A stretch of 64,000 bases of DNA from CAZHZT01 sp964537285 (GCA_964537285.1 CAZHZT010000002.1:26953-90952), one strand, 5' to 3'. Shown: positions 19,048-28,722, counted from the first letter of the stretch. Numbers and translations: made by a program. The notes: a model not told the origin generated them from the letters alone.

Positions 19048-19232
19048 GTACTCTGGAACCTAAGTTAATGAATATTTTGAACGAAGGGATTTTTTTCTTC
19101 AACAAGGCAAAAAACGCAGGCATAACTTGTCCCGGATACTTTCGGGAACCTTGGCTACGGCGAGGCTTTTTAACGAAGTTGAAGGAAAAAAGAAGTCTTC
19201 AAAATGTTTATCAACTTAGGTGGCAGAGTATT
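19048..19232. repeat. family E inverted repeat enclosing family D copy 2
   Basis: Outer arms of family E: TAGTACTCTGGAACCTAAGT (from 19048) and ACTTAGGTGGCAGAGTATTT (to about 19232), continued inward by AATGAATATTTTGAA / TTCAAAATGTTTAT. Inside is a family D copy (about 19097-19194) with GGCATAACTTGTCCCGGA. This is a second instance of one palindrome enclosing another. Confidence 0.75.
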
Positions 19233-19275
19233 TAGCTCTCAATATGAAAAATATTGGCAAATTTAAGGTTCCTTT

Positions 19276-19977
19276 TTAGTTTTTGGCAATAACCAGCGTG
19301 ACTAAACTCAATTTTACCCCCTCAATTTCCAATATTTTTCCTCCGCAAGCTTCTAAAGTAGCTCCTGTAGTCATTACATCATCAACAAGAAGAACGTGTT
19401 TATTTCTTATTGGTTCAGCTCTTTTTATTTGAAATGCTTCTTTTACATTTTGAAAACGATCTATCCGGGACATTTGAGTCTGTGTCGATGTGTTTTCTTG
19501 CCGAAATAGAATGTCTTTCCTCCAAGGGATTTGCATGCTCTTTGATATCCCTTGAGCCAGCATGTCACTTTGATTATATCCCCTGATTTTTTCTTTTCGA
19601 TAGTGTAACGGGACAGGGAGGATTAAGTCAATCTCCTGACTTAGATTCGTTTGAGAAAGCTTTTTTCCAAGTAATTCACCTAACTGAATTCCTACCTGCC
19701 TCTGCCCCCTGTATTTTAAGTTGTGCATAAGGCGTTGTGTACGCCCTCCCTTTGAAAAGTAGTACAACGAAGAAGCTCCTTCGATGGGAATACGCCCCCA
19801 GAATTGTTCGGTAAAATAGTTTTCTTCGTCAAGATTAAAATGAGTTTTGGGTAAATGGTAATGACAGGAAATGCAGATGCATGTTTCTTCATTAGAAAGG
19901 TTTTGGCCACAAGCCAGGCATAAATTCGGGTAAAGTAAATTGCTTGCATGTTGCAGCAGACGAGTGAATGTTTTCAT
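19276..19977 (-). CDS. comF: ComF family phosphoribosyltransferase-like protein
   Basis: 233 aa with an N-terminal zinc ribbon (CLACGQNL ... CISCHYHLP) and a C-terminal type I PRTase fold whose PRPP loop is VLLVDDVMTTGATL. ComF (GntX in E. coli) is needed for natural DNA uptake in Gram-positive bacteria and is kept in many bacteria with unclear enzymatic activity. dprA, another transformation gene, is 7 kb away. Single gene. Confidence 0.92.
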   Translation of the reverse strand: MKTFTRLLQHASNLLYPNLCLACGQNLSNEETCICISCHYHLPKTHFNLDEENYFTEQFWGRIPIEGASSLYYFSKGGRTQRLMHNLKYRGQRQVGIQLGELLGKKLSQTNLSQEIDLILPVPLHYRKEKIRGYNQSDMLAQGISKSMQIPWRKDILFRQENTSTQTQMSRIDRFQNVKEAFQIKRAEPIRNKHVLLVDDVMTTGATLEACGGKILEIEGVKLSLVTLVIAKN

Positions 19978-20193
19978 AAGGTTAGGTAATTATTTTTAAA
20001 AAAAACGTCTGAACTGCAGAAGCAGAACAGACGCATCAAAACAAAACGAAAAACCAACTTTAAACAAATCTTATTTAACTTATAAAACTTACACCTGTAA
20101 TTTTTGTTGCATTGAATCTGTTAAGAAATTCCTAAAATGACCGTTTAAAGACTAATCATCTTTCTTAAATTATACGCTCATTTTGACGCTTTG

Positions 20194-21636
20194 TTAAAAT
20201 TCATAGCACTTTATTTTCTTTCTTTTACCTTTCCTATTTCCATTTCCATTAAAAGAAAGCGGCCGGAACGGGTTTACTTTCAAAGCGAGATAAAAATCAG
20301 ATCCTGTAAATTCTACTTCTTGCCTGAAGCTGCCGATATTGTCTGAGCCGATGGTTAAGAAAGCCGCCCTAATAGCCAATCCTATATTGACCCTATTATA
20401 ATCGTATACAGAAAACGGAAGGCTTAACCCAAACCAACGTCCATCTATTCTGGGGCTTAGTGCTATTAAATTCGTCCTTTCTAATCCATTTTGTGCAAGC
20501 CTGAGCCGTTGTACCCATAGTGCACTTACAAAGAGCTGTTCATCTATCTGGTAATCAAATTGGGTACTCAGTGCTGCCGGAAGGGAAAGTGAAAACGCCT
20601 CTGCTTCTTCTGCCTCCTGTGGATCCCCAAGGCTGCGTAGACTTAGGGTTTCCATCACATCGATTGGGTTATCCCAATCCTGATATTCTATTTGGGTAAT
20701 TTCGAACGGGTTGCCCGTCACGACCCGGTATAACTGTGCATTTTTATTGAAGCGAATGGAACCCAGATCAAGTAAAGAAACACCCCATTTCCAGCTTCCC
20801 ATTTTTTTACCATAATCTTCTGATGTACGCACAAAACCAAGGTCTATACCTATTCCTGAGCCATTGCGTTCCTGGTTATAGTCATTGCTTCGGGCATTGT
20901 TTGTAGTTAGCCCGGCATCAATATCAGCCCGGTCGAAAATGAGGTCAACGCCGTTAAATGAAAAGATCTCAGTTTCCTGATTGCTTCGAAAAAACAGAGC
21001 ATCATACCCTAGTAAGTATTTTAGTTGTCCTCCAATAGCTGCTTTCCCATTTTCCACTTGAATGGGTTGGCTAAAGTGTATCCCTATTTCCGCCCAGCTC
21101 ATTGCCGCAACATCCAATTTATCTACGGTAAAAGGCTTATCTTCCGGGGCATCCTTAATATTGGAATATTTAAGCTCCGAAGGAATGTTTTGATCGCTTA
21201 ACATACCTCGCATTCTGGCAAAAAGACCGATCCGCTGTCCTTGTGGAAGCTTCACCATAAAAGAGGGAAGACTGGCAGCTGCATTGGCCAGAACGTCGTA
21301 CTTTTTTCGCGGTTCGTAAAAATCGACAATTCTGGTGTTGGGTGGAAGAGTACTTCGGGATTCAATTTCTGAAGCTTCCACTACATCATCCACTTCAAAT
21401 AAATCGAATAAACTTGTTCGTTGAAAAAAAGCGTAGTTATTGTCTACAGTGGCGAATACCTCTGTTATGCTTACATCCCAATCAAAAGGAGAAAGAGCTG
21501 TATTCGCAGGGTTTGAAAAAATGCTGTTTATTCCGGCGTGAAAATCCTGCCTAAGACCGATCTGTTCCTGGGCATTCGTCAAAAATGGTAGCCAAAGAAA
21601 GAAAAATAATGGTATATTAGGGTTTTGTAGTTTCAT
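20194..21636 (-). CDS. DUF5723 outer-membrane beta-barrel protein
   Basis: 480 aa with a signal peptide (ends LTNAQ) and then alternating beta-strand sequence. The start of the mature region (GLRQDFHAGINSIFSNPAN) is the typical DUF5723 opening, in which a protein of PorV/FadL-like shape is expected. Function unknown. It is divergently placed against the TPM protein at 21714 with only 77 bp between them, so promoters must overlap. Confidence 0.75.
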   Translation of the reverse strand: MKLQNPNIPLFFFLWLPFLTNAQEQIGLRQDFHAGINSIFSNPANTALSPFDWDVSITEVFATVDNNYAFFQRTSLFDLFEVDDVVEASEIESRSTLPPNTRIVDFYEPRKKYDVLANAAASLPSFMVKLPQGQRIGLFARMRGMLSDQNIPSELKYSNIKDAPEDKPFTVDKLDVAAMSWAEIGIHFSQPIQVENGKAAIGGQLKYLLGYDALFFRSNQETEIFSFNGVDLIFDRADIDAGLTTNNARSNDYNQERNGSGIGIDLGFVRTSEDYGKKMGSWKWGVSLLDLGSIRFNKNAQLYRVVTGNPFEITQIEYQDWDNPIDVMETLSLRSLGDPQEAEEAEAFSLSLPAALSTQFDYQIDEQLFVSALWVQRLRLAQNGLERTNLIALSPRIDGRWFGLSLPFSVYDYNRVNIGLAIRAAFLTIGSDNIGSFRQEVEFTGSDFYLALKVNPFRPLSFNGNGNRKGKRKKIKCYEF

Positions 21637-21713
21637 AATAAAAAGGTAGTGTGATTCGCAATTTTTTTAAAAGACGAACATGCGTCACTATCTATTGTTT
21701 GAAAACAATTATC

Positions 21714-22982
21714 ATGATGTTAAATGCCGTCATAAAAAGAGGCTTTTGTTTATTCGTGGCTCTGATGAGCATCGGAGTACTGCTTGCTCAACAACCATCT
21801 ACAGCTCATACCCTACAGTCCATCCCGGATCCCAAGAGGTCCGCTACGGGGTATGTCTCTAACCCGGATGGGGTTTTATCTTCTGCAGAAGTACAGCACC
21901 TTAACCAACAGATTGCTCAGATGGAGTCCGCTCTTTCTGTACAAATCGCCGTTGTATTGGTCAATTCTATAGGAAACCAAGACCCAAAGGACTTTTCTAC
22001 GCGCCTGTTTGAAACATGGGGAATCGGCTATCAGGATAAGGATAATGGCCTGTTGATCTTTACTGTCATGGATCAGCGAAGAACTGAATTCGAAACGGGT
22101 TATGGGTTGGAAGGTGTACTACCTGATATCTCCTGTTATCGCATAGGTATGCAGGAACTGGTGCCCCATTTTAGAGAAGGTAATTATGCTCAGGGGATTA
22201 GCGCAACGCTGGCTCGCATGCAAGAGGTTATGTCTGATCCCGAATCAAGGGAGTATATTCGCTCCAATCGGGAAATCCCTGACAGTGAAGTCTTTCTGGA
22301 TATCCTAAGTATTTATATAGTCATCAACCTTATTTTTCATTTAATCATCGGGCTTGTTATCTTCCTTACATTGCGATCGAAGCAGGACTTTTATGATAAG
22401 TATATGCAGGTCAAAAAATATACCTTGAGTTTTATTTGGATGATTTTCTTTCCTTTGCTGTATATCCCGGTTTATTTTTTAATAAAAAAATTGCTTCATC
22501 GACTGAGAAATGCCCCGCGCTTCAGCCCGGTTAATGGCCGCTCGATGATAAAATTAGATGAAGAGTTGGACGATCAGTTCCTGGAAGCAGGGCAGGTAAC
22601 AGAGGAAGAAGTCGGCTCCGTGGATTATGACGTATGGATAACAGATGATGCGGATGATGTGCTCATCCTGCGTTATGCAAAGCGGTTCTCAAAATACAGT
22701 AATTGCCCCAAATGTGGGTACAAGACTTATTATCATGCTCGCACAGAGACCATTATGCCTGCTACTTATTCTAATGCAGGGAAAGGGCGGAAAATTTACA
22801 CTTGCAAAAATTGTGATTATTTCAAGGAAGATTACTTCTCGATTCCACGAAAACAGCGTACCGTCGTGGTAACTACCGGAGGCGGTGGCGGAGGAGGAGG
22901 ATTCAGTGGCGGTGGCTTTGGAGGAAGCCGATCGTGGGGCGGCGGCGCTTCAGGTGGTGGCGGTGCAGGTGTGAATTGGTAA
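21714..22982 (+). CDS. TPM domain protein with Gly-rich tail (YgcG-like)
   Basis: About 423 aa from the ATG at 21714. Signal peptide (LLAQ), then a TPM domain (GYVSNPDGVLSSAEVQHLNQ; WGIGYQDKDNGLLIF; YGLEGVLPD). Two membrane spans near the middle (IYIVINLIFHLIIGLVIFLT and IWMIFFPLLYIPVYF), a zinc ribbon (CPKCGY ... CKNCDYF) and a Gly/Ser-rich C-terminus ending GGGGAGVNW. TPM proteins act in membrane or photosystem repair in other organisms; the role here is unknown. Confidence 0.82.
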   Translation: MMLNAVIKRGFCLFVALMSIGVLLAQQPSTAHTLQSIPDPKRSATGYVSNPDGVLSSAEVQHLNQQIAQMESALSVQIAVVLVNSIGNQDPKDFSTRLFETWGIGYQDKDNGLLIFTVMDQRRTEFETGYGLEGVLPDISCYRIGMQELVPHFREGNYAQGISATLARMQEVMSDPESREYIRSNREIPDSEVFLDILSIYIVINLIFHLIIGLVIFLTLRSKQDFYDKYMQVKKYTLSFIWMIFFPLLYIPVYFLIKKLLHRLRNAPRFSPVNGRSMIKLDEELDDQFLEAGQVTEEEVGSVDYDVWITDDADDVLILRYAKRFSKYSNCPKCGYKTYYHARTETIMPATYSNAGKGRKIYTCKNCDYFKEDYFSIPRKQRTVVVTTGGGGGGGGFSGGGFGGSRSWGGGASGGGGAGVNW

Positions 22983-22993
22983 TGGTATAATTA

Positions 22994-23041
22994 ACCCAAG
23001 TTGCGATGTATAAAGGTAAATAAGGAATCGCAACTTGCATT
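22994..23041. repeat. family F short palindrome, copy 1
   Basis: ACCCAAGTTGCGAT ... ATCGCAACTTGCAT, arms 22998-23007/23027-23036 perfect over 10 bp, 20-nt spacer. A longer copy is at 33316-33428. It lies just before the osmoprotectant ABC operon. Confidence 0.65.
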
Positions 23042-23052
23042 TATTACATGAA

Positions 23053-24015
23053 ATGATTGAAATAAATCAACTGGTAAAAAAATTTGACCAAACAGTTGCC
23101 GTAAATGGTATTTCCCTTTCTGTTGGAGAGGGGAAAACGCTTGCTTTGGTTGGGACAAGTGGTTGTGGCAAAACCACTACCCTTAAAATGATCAATCGAC
23201 TTATCGAACCTACCTCCGGGACTATCGCACTCAAAGGAAACGATGTGCAACAAATCAGTAAAGTGGAGCTTCGCCGCAAAATTGGATATGTTATTCAAAA
23301 CATTGGCTTATTTCCGCATTATACCATAAAGGAAAATATTGCAGTGATCCCAAGGTTGCTGAAATGGAAAGAGGATAAAATAGATGAGCGAATTCGCTAC
23401 TTGCTGGGTCGATTAAAACTTCCTCCTCAAGAATATCTGAATAAATTTCCAGATCAATTGAGCGGAGGGCAACAGCAACGGGTCGGGATCGCTCGCGCAT
23501 TGGCTGCCGATCCTCCTTTTATTTTGATGGATGAGCCCTTCGGTGCGCTGGATCCGATTACCAGAGAATCCATACGGAACGATTTCAAGGAAATCGAGGA
23601 ACTGGCTAATAAAACAACGGTCATTGTTACCCATGATATCGAGGAAGCTTTTAAAATGGCTGACCTTATTTGTGTATTGGATAAAGGGGAAGTGCAGCAG
23701 CTTGGCACGCCAAGGGAATTGCTATATCAACCAGCCAATGCATTTATTCGCTCATTTATTGGAGAAAAGAAATTGCAGTTGGAGCTTCAAGCATCTACTG
23801 TTGAGGAGGTGTTCCCTCATTTACAAACAAGAGAAGGTGACAAAACGGATAAGACGATCGATATAGACCCAGGTACTTCTATAATGGAGGCCTTGACAAT
23901 TCTTAATTTAAACGACGACAATAATGCCGGGATGACTAAATTTAACGGCGAAACGAAATCTTTCAACCTATCCATATTGATGGATGCCTTTCAAAAAAGA
24001 GATAAACTGCCTTAG
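23053..24015 (+). CDS. osmoprotectant (glycine betaine/choline) ABC transporter ATPase
   Basis: OpuCA/ProV-type ATPase, about 320 aa. Walker A GTSGCGKTT, signature LSGGQQQRVGIARAL, Walker B FILMDEPFGALD, switch THDIEEA. The C-terminal 80 residues look like a single degenerate CBS domain, the ionic-strength sensor of this family. The ATG at 23053 is chosen because the upstream in-frame start is a TTG inside the family F repeat. The permease-receptor gene follows after 2 bp. Confidence 0.92.
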   Translation: MIEINQLVKKFDQTVAVNGISLSVGEGKTLALVGTSGCGKTTTLKMINRLIEPTSGTIALKGNDVQQISKVELRRKIGYVIQNIGLFPHYTIKENIAVIPRLLKWKEDKIDERIRYLLGRLKLPPQEYLNKFPDQLSGGQQQRVGIARALAADPPFILMDEPFGALDPITRESIRNDFKEIEELANKTTVIVTHDIEEAFKMADLICVLDKGEVQQLGTPRELLYQPANAFIRSFIGEKKLQLELQASTVEEVFPHLQTREGDKTDKTIDIDPGTSIMEALTILNLNDDNNAGMTKFNGETKSFNLSILMDAFQKRDKLP

Positions 24016-24017
24016 GA

Positions 24018-25583
24018 ATGGGAACAATAAGTACTTTTAGTCAGTTTTTATGGGAAAATCGCACGAAACTCCTTGAGCTTAGTCTGGAACACCTGGGCCT
24101 TACATTTCTCTCCTTGCTATTAGCCATCCTTATAGCTGTTCCTGCAGGAATTCTTATTACGCGCCGACCCAAGTTGGCTTCCTTCACATTGGGTTTTGCC
24201 GGCATTCTCCAAACCATCCCAAGTATAGCTCTTCTTGGGTTTTTAATTCCTCTACTAGGGATTGGCCTGGCTCCCGCGATTTTTGCGCTGTTTATATACG
24301 CTTTACTCCCCATTCTGAGAAATACCTACACGGGCATCAAAGAAGTAGATGCTTCCATCCTGGAAGCGGCGGAAGGAATGGGCATGACTGAGCGGCAGGT
24401 GCTGGGCAAAGTACAACTGCCACTAGCTATGCCGGTTATTTTTGCAGGCGTGCGTACAGCAACGGTCATCAATGTGGGAGTGGCAGCACTCGCTGCTTAC
24501 ATCGGCGCTGGAGGATTAGGAGAATTTATCTTTGGAGGCATTGCCCTTAATAATTCAGATATGATTCTAGCAGGTGCATTGCCCGCAGCACTGCTCGCAA
24601 TTTTGCTGGATCAACTGCTGGGGCGATTGCAAAGAATGAATACGAAGCGCTTGGTGGCAACCTCTAAAGTCGCTTTATTCCTTATTCCCGTTTTCAGTAT
24701 GGCCAATTATCTGCCTCAATATGTGTCACCGGGCTGGCAAGCCGGGTTCGCTCCTGAATTTGTTGGCAGAAAAGACGGTTATGAAAGTTTAGTAAATAAA
24801 TATGGCTTGAGTTTTAATACGCTTTTACTGGATGCTGCTTTGATGTATTCTGCTGTGCGAGATGGGGAAGTGGAAGTGATAAGTGGTTATTCTACAGACG
24901 GTCGTATCAATGCCTTTGATTTAAGCATACTTGAAGACGATAAAAATGCTTTCCCTCCTTACCATTGTGTGCCAACCTTTAATGGGAACACACTAAAGAA
25001 ACATCCCGAACTCCTTGATGTGTTTGATCTAATTGCCCATCAAATCAACGATTCTACAATGATGGCCCTTAATTATCAGGTTGATTTTTTAAAAAAATCA
25101 CCTGCGGAGGTCGCCAAATCCTTTCTGGAGGAACGTAACTTATGGAAGCCTGACCGTTCTACAGGCGGTGTTCAGATCGCAATGGGGTCTAAAATTTTTA
25201 CCGAACAATACATTCTACTTGAAATTTTTAGCCAACTCATTGATGGTTACACGGATCTGGATGTCAAAAAACTACCGGGTTTAGGGGGAACGATCATTTG
25301 CTTTGAGGCTCTTAAAAGTGGAGAAATTGATCTTTATGCTGAATATACAGGCACGGGCTTTCTGGCCTTGCTTTCTCCTCCGGATGCCTTAGTCAATGAG
25401 ATTATTGATCAACCAGATGAGGTTTATAAATACGTTAAAGAAGAAGCCGCGAAGCAATTTGATATTCAGTGGCTGGAGCCGCTGGGTTTTAATAACACGT
25501 ATGCTTTAATGATGAGGAAGGAGACGGCTAAAGAAATGGGTATAAGGACGATTAGTGATTTGAAAGAGGTGATGGAGGAGTAA
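24018..25583 (+). CDS. osmoprotectant ABC permease fused to substrate-binding domain
   Basis: 521 aa. Residues about 1-215 are an OpuCB/ProW-type permease (EAAEGMGMTERQVLGKVQLPLAMP is the EAA loop). The rest is a substrate-binding domain of the OpuCC/QAT type, but its two halves are in swapped order: the piece with DGYESLVNKYGL, YSTDGRINAFDL, DDKNAFPPY and LNYQV comes first, and the piece with GSKIFTEQY, GGT, EYTGTG, GFNNTYAL and SDLKEV comes last. In B. subtilis OpuCC the order is the reverse. With the ATPase upstream this makes a complete two-gene importer. Confidence 0.9.
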   Translation: MGTISTFSQFLWENRTKLLELSLEHLGLTFLSLLLAILIAVPAGILITRRPKLASFTLGFAGILQTIPSIALLGFLIPLLGIGLAPAIFALFIYALLPILRNTYTGIKEVDASILEAAEGMGMTERQVLGKVQLPLAMPVIFAGVRTATVINVGVAALAAYIGAGGLGEFIFGGIALNNSDMILAGALPAALLAILLDQLLGRLQRMNTKRLVATSKVALFLIPVFSMANYLPQYVSPGWQAGFAPEFVGRKDGYESLVNKYGLSFNTLLLDAALMYSAVRDGEVEVISGYSTDGRINAFDLSILEDDKNAFPPYHCVPTFNGNTLKKHPELLDVFDLIAHQINDSTMMALNYQVDFLKKSPAEVAKSFLEERNLWKPDRSTGGVQIAMGSKIFTEQYILLEIFSQLIDGYTDLDVKKLPGLGGTIICFEALKSGEIDLYAEYTGTGFLALLSPPDALVNEIIDQPDEVYKYVKEEAAKQFDIQWLEPLGFNNTYALMMRKETAKEMGIRTISDLKEVMEE

Positions 25584-25642
25584 GAGATGGCTCCCCAAAA
25601 GGGTTGGCATTCGCCAACCCTTTTGGGGAGCCATCTCTTACT
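25579..25642. terminator. perfect 30-bp-arm bidirectional hairpin
   Basis: Arms 25579-25608 and 25613-25642, loop ATTC. The left arm holds the stop codon of the permease-receptor gene (GTAAGAGATGGCTCCCC); the right arm ends 2 bp before the stop of the convergent alkaline phosphatase gene. Confidence 0.85.
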
Positions 25643-25644
25643 TA

Positions 25645-26802
25645 CTACCATCCCTTCGCTGCTTTCATCTTATCATAAATTGCTGTATTCTCGTAAATCC
25701 CCGAAAATAACTCCGCTCCCGGGCCATAAGCAAATACCGGAATCAATACTGCTGTATGATAATCAGAGGTGAAAGCCGTTTCCAGCTTTCCCATCTTGGA
25801 GCCCTTGTTAATTGCATAACCGCCAGTTTCATGATCTGCAGTGATGATGACCAAAGTGTTTTGATCCTTTTCGGCAAAATCTAATATCTCTCCAATGGTT
25901 TTGTCAAAATCGAGCATCTCATTGATGATGTAATCAGAGTTGTTGGCATGCCCGCCCCAGTCAATCTGAGAACCTTCGATCATTAAGAAAAAACCTTCTT
26001 CAGAATGATCGTCCAGGAAGTCCAGGGCCATTTTTGAAGCGGGCATCAGATAATCCCGGCCACTTTCAACGGTTAATGGGTCGTCATCAGCTGTGAAATA
26101 GGCAAAATTTTGTTCTTTAGGCAATTCTAAATTCGTCAAATCTTCATCGAAATAACTGCTCACAACATAGTTTTTAGCCACCAGCTCTTCGATTAAGTTT
26201 CTATTGTCTTCTTCTCTTCGGTCAAAATACTTTTTACCACCACCGATAAATAGGTCTACTTCCGTTTTTAAAAAGTCAGCAGCAATAGCTTCGTACATTT
26301 TGCGCTGGGGCTGATGTGCAATAAAAGATGCCGGAGTTGCATGCACGATGGTTGAAGTAGCGATTAAACCAGTCGCCATATTTTTTTCTTCCGCTTCTTC
26401 CAGGATGGTTTTAAGCGGCTTTTTATCTGGGTCCACTCCAATAGCGCCATTATACGTTTTTACACCGCAGGCAAAAGCCGTGGCACCGGCAGCGGAATCG
26501 GTAATTAAATCATTGGAAGCATAAGGTTTATGCAAGCCAACTACCGAGCAGCGTTCCAGATTGAGTCTATTATTGTTCATATAAAGTCCGGCGGTAATCT
26601 GACCAAGCCCCATGCCGTCACCAATCATCAAAATGATGTTTTTGGGTTTGTTCGAAGGTTCTTGAGGAACATTAAAGCTGTAAGAAGTAGGTACTTCAGC
26701 ACCAGAGTGATTGTTACCGGAAATGGTATCGGTAGATCGTTTGGGTGTACAAGAGCTTAAAACCAAACAAATTGAGAAGAAAAGAATAGAAATTTGTTTC
26801 AT
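25645..26802 (-). CDS. alkaline phosphatase (lipoprotein)
   Basis: 385 aa phosphomonoesterase of the PhoA family. Lipobox LSSC near residue 17, so it is membrane-anchored on the periplasmic side or surface. Visible active-site parts: IGDGMG (first metal Asp), DSAAGATAFACG (nucleophilic Ser), GGHANNSD and TADHETGG. Length is at the short end for bacterial members. The ATG at 26802 is used because the upstream in-frame TTG lies in poor context. Likely releases phosphate from organic esters; no Pho box recognised. Confidence 0.93.
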   Translation of the reverse strand: MKQISILFFSICLVLSSCTPKRSTDTISGNNHSGAEVPTSYSFNVPQEPSNKPKNIILMIGDGMGLGQITAGLYMNNNRLNLERCSVVGLHKPYASNDLITDSAAGATAFACGVKTYNGAIGVDPDKKPLKTILEEAEEKNMATGLIATSTIVHATPASFIAHQPQRKMYEAIAADFLKTEVDLFIGGGKKYFDRREEDNRNLIEELVAKNYVVSSYFDEDLTNLELPKEQNFAYFTADDDPLTVESGRDYLMPASKMALDFLDDHSEEGFFLMIEGSQIDWGGHANNSDYIINEMLDFDKTIGEILDFAEKDQNTLVIITADHETGGYAINKGSKMGKLETAFTSDYHTAVLIPVFAYGPGAELFSGIYENTAIYDKMKAAKGW

Positions 26803-26820
26803 ATTAATTTGTTTTATCAA

Positions 26821-26985
26821 TGATTCTCATTTTAGAAAATAAACACGCCTACGGCGCGAAACTTCTTTTTTTGAGGGGCCGCAAGGGCCATTTTGCGAAG
26901 CAAAACGACCCTTGCGGCCCCCTCAAAAAAATATCGTCGCGAAGCGGCGTAAATTTGGCTTTGTATTTCCACAGCGAGAACTGCT
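26821..26985. repeat. family C repeat, copy C1
   Basis: Flanks GATTCTCATTTTAGAAAATA and ACGCCTACGGCGCGAAA, then a near-perfect hairpin (arm GAGGGGCCGCAAGGGCC, loop region TTTTGCGAAGCAAAA, two mismatches and one indel), then GTCGCGAAGCGGCGT and ACAGCGAGAACTGC. The flanks are shared with C2-C4; the stem is mostly shared only with C4. Confidence 0.8.
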
Positions 26986-27052
26986 GGTGTTTTATAAACA
27001 TAGGGGCAATTTACAAGAATATTGACGTAATCTAAAGTGGAGCCATGGAAGT

Positions 27053-28156
27053 TTATATTAAAATATATCGCTTCCCAGGCAATGAACTTATGAGCCCCTG
27101 GAACTCTAAACCCAATAATAATGAAGCCATTTCACTGGGAGGTTTGCTCATGATCGCACATAGCGTATCCACGCCTATTTGATCGTGCTTTTTTAGTAAG
27201 TTGATAATTTGCTGTTCATTTTCGGATAGTTCGGCAAAAAGTGTTTGTTGAATGGCTTTTTTTTCATCCAAAGCTTCCCAACGCATAATGTAAGCTACAT
27301 CTTCTCCCGATTCAATAAGAGCTGCTTTATGTGTTTTTATCAGGTGGTTACAACCTTGGGAGTGTTCGTCTTGCAACCTGCCCGGAACTGCGAAAACATC
27401 TTTATTGTATTGGTTGCCCATTTCGGCCGTTATCATGGAGCCTCCGCGCCGGGCAGTTTCAATAACAATAATCGCGTCGCACATGCCTGCAATGATGCGG
27501 TTTCGCATAGGAAAGTGCTCTCTGTCGGGCTTGGTATTGCTTAAATATTCGGTTAGCAGCCCTCCATTTTCTAGCATTTGACTGGCGAGGCGATTATGAA
27601 CAGCCGGATAAACACTGTCCAATCCATTGGCCATTACACCTAAATTGGGAAGGTTTTTGCTGCAACAATAATTATGGGCAGTGGCATCAATACCATAGGC
27701 TAGCCCGCTAATGATTAAAGGCTGGTAAGGAATGAGGTCTTCTATAATAGATTGACAGGTGAGTTTGCCTCTTTGAGTGGGTTTCCGGGTGCCCACTATT
27801 CCAATTATTCTGGGAGCATTGAGATCAGCATTGCCCTTAAAATACAAAAGGATTGGGGCATTGTGAATATGCTTTAATCGGGCAGGATAGTTTTTTTCTG
27901 TATAGAAAAAAGCCTTAATGTCGTTCTTAATAATAAACGCTAATTCCTTTTCGGCAATTGAAAAAATATGTTTTGAATCAATACTTTCTACAATTTTACG
28001 GCCGATACCAGGAATTTTTAGCAAAGCTTTTTTATTTTCATTAAAAACGGCTTCTGCACTTCCGCAGTAACTGATTAATGTTTTTGCCGTAATCGCCCCG
28101 ACCAAAGGGATCTGCGTTATGGCAATCTGGTAAAGTAACTTGTTTTCGTTTGGCAC
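27053..28156 (-). CDS. dprA: DNA-processing protein DprA
   Basis: 367 aa. Loads RecA on incoming single-stranded DNA in natural transformation. An N-terminal helix-hairpin-helix-like part (KALLKIPGIGRK), the Rossmann core (GIVGTRKPTQRG; ISGLAYGIDATAH; FPMRNRIIAG; GGSMITAEMG) and a C-terminal winged helix are all there. The start is a GTG at 28156; no ATG fits the family N-terminus. Divergent from the SH3 protein with 43 bp between them. Confidence 0.95.
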   Translation of the reverse strand: MPNENKLLYQIAITQIPLVGAITAKTLISYCGSAEAVFNENKKALLKIPGIGRKIVESIDSKHIFSIAEKELAFIIKNDIKAFFYTEKNYPARLKHIHNAPILLYFKGNADLNAPRIIGIVGTRKPTQRGKLTCQSIIEDLIPYQPLIISGLAYGIDATAHNYCCSKNLPNLGVMANGLDSVYPAVHNRLASQMLENGGLLTEYLSNTKPDREHFPMRNRIIAGMCDAIIVIETARRGGSMITAEMGNQYNKDVFAVPGRLQDEHSQGCNHLIKTHKAALIESGEDVAYIMRWEALDEKKAIQQTLFAELSENEQQIINLLKKHDQIGVDTLCAIMSKPPSEMASLLLGLEFQGLISSLPGKRYILI

Positions 28157-28199
28157 GCTTGATGTCTTACTATTTATTTACAAAACAATTATCTATATA

Positions 28200-28706
28200 A
28201 TGTCAAAACCAAATTATCTTCAAAAGGTAGAATTAGTCGTTATTATTGTGCTAACTCTTTTATTTTTTACCTGGGCATTGTCTAAGTGCAATCAATCTGC
28301 TCAAGCTGAGCGAGAAGCTCGATTGGCTCAAGAGCAGGAACAGCAATCGCCTCCAACCGATACCACAAATATCAAAGACGATAATGAAGAGGCTACCGAT
28401 AAAAAATCAAAAGCGGATCTTCCTAAAGTAATAAAAGAAAAATATACACCACTTTTTGTTACCATTAATGGACTCAAACTCCGTAAAACGCCCGATCTCA
28501 ACAGCGATGTTATCTTGACTCTTAAACTATATGAAGAAGTAGAGTTCCTTAATGAGGTAACCGATACTTCTTTCACTATCAATCTGGGATATGAGGAGGC
28601 TACCGAGCCCTGGGTCAAAATAAAACACCGCAAAGGACATGTGGGCTGGGTTTTTGGAGCTGGTGTCGATTATTATAAATACAAACGTTCCGGTGTGCTA
28701 GAATAA
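28200..28706 (+). CDS. membrane-anchored SH3-domain protein
   Basis: 168 aa: one N-terminal membrane span (VVIIVLTLLFFTWAL followed by SKC), an acidic disordered linker, then a bacterial SH3 domain (NGLKLRKTPDLNSDVILTL; WVKIKHRKGHVGWVFGAG). Such domains often bind cell-wall material; the target here is unknown. The ATG at 28200 is the only start that avoids the dprA overlap. Neighbouring glucosaminidase-like gene is convergent. Confidence 0.7.
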   Translation: MSKPNYLQKVELVVIIVLTLLFFTWALSKCNQSAQAEREARLAQEQEQQSPPTDTTNIKDDNEEATDKKSKADLPKVIKEKYTPLFVTINGLKLRKTPDLNSDVILTLKLYEEVEFLNEVTDTSFTINLGYEEATEPWVKIKHRKGHVGWVFGAGVDYYKYKRSGVLE

Positions 28707-28722
28707 ACTCGTAAATAACGAG

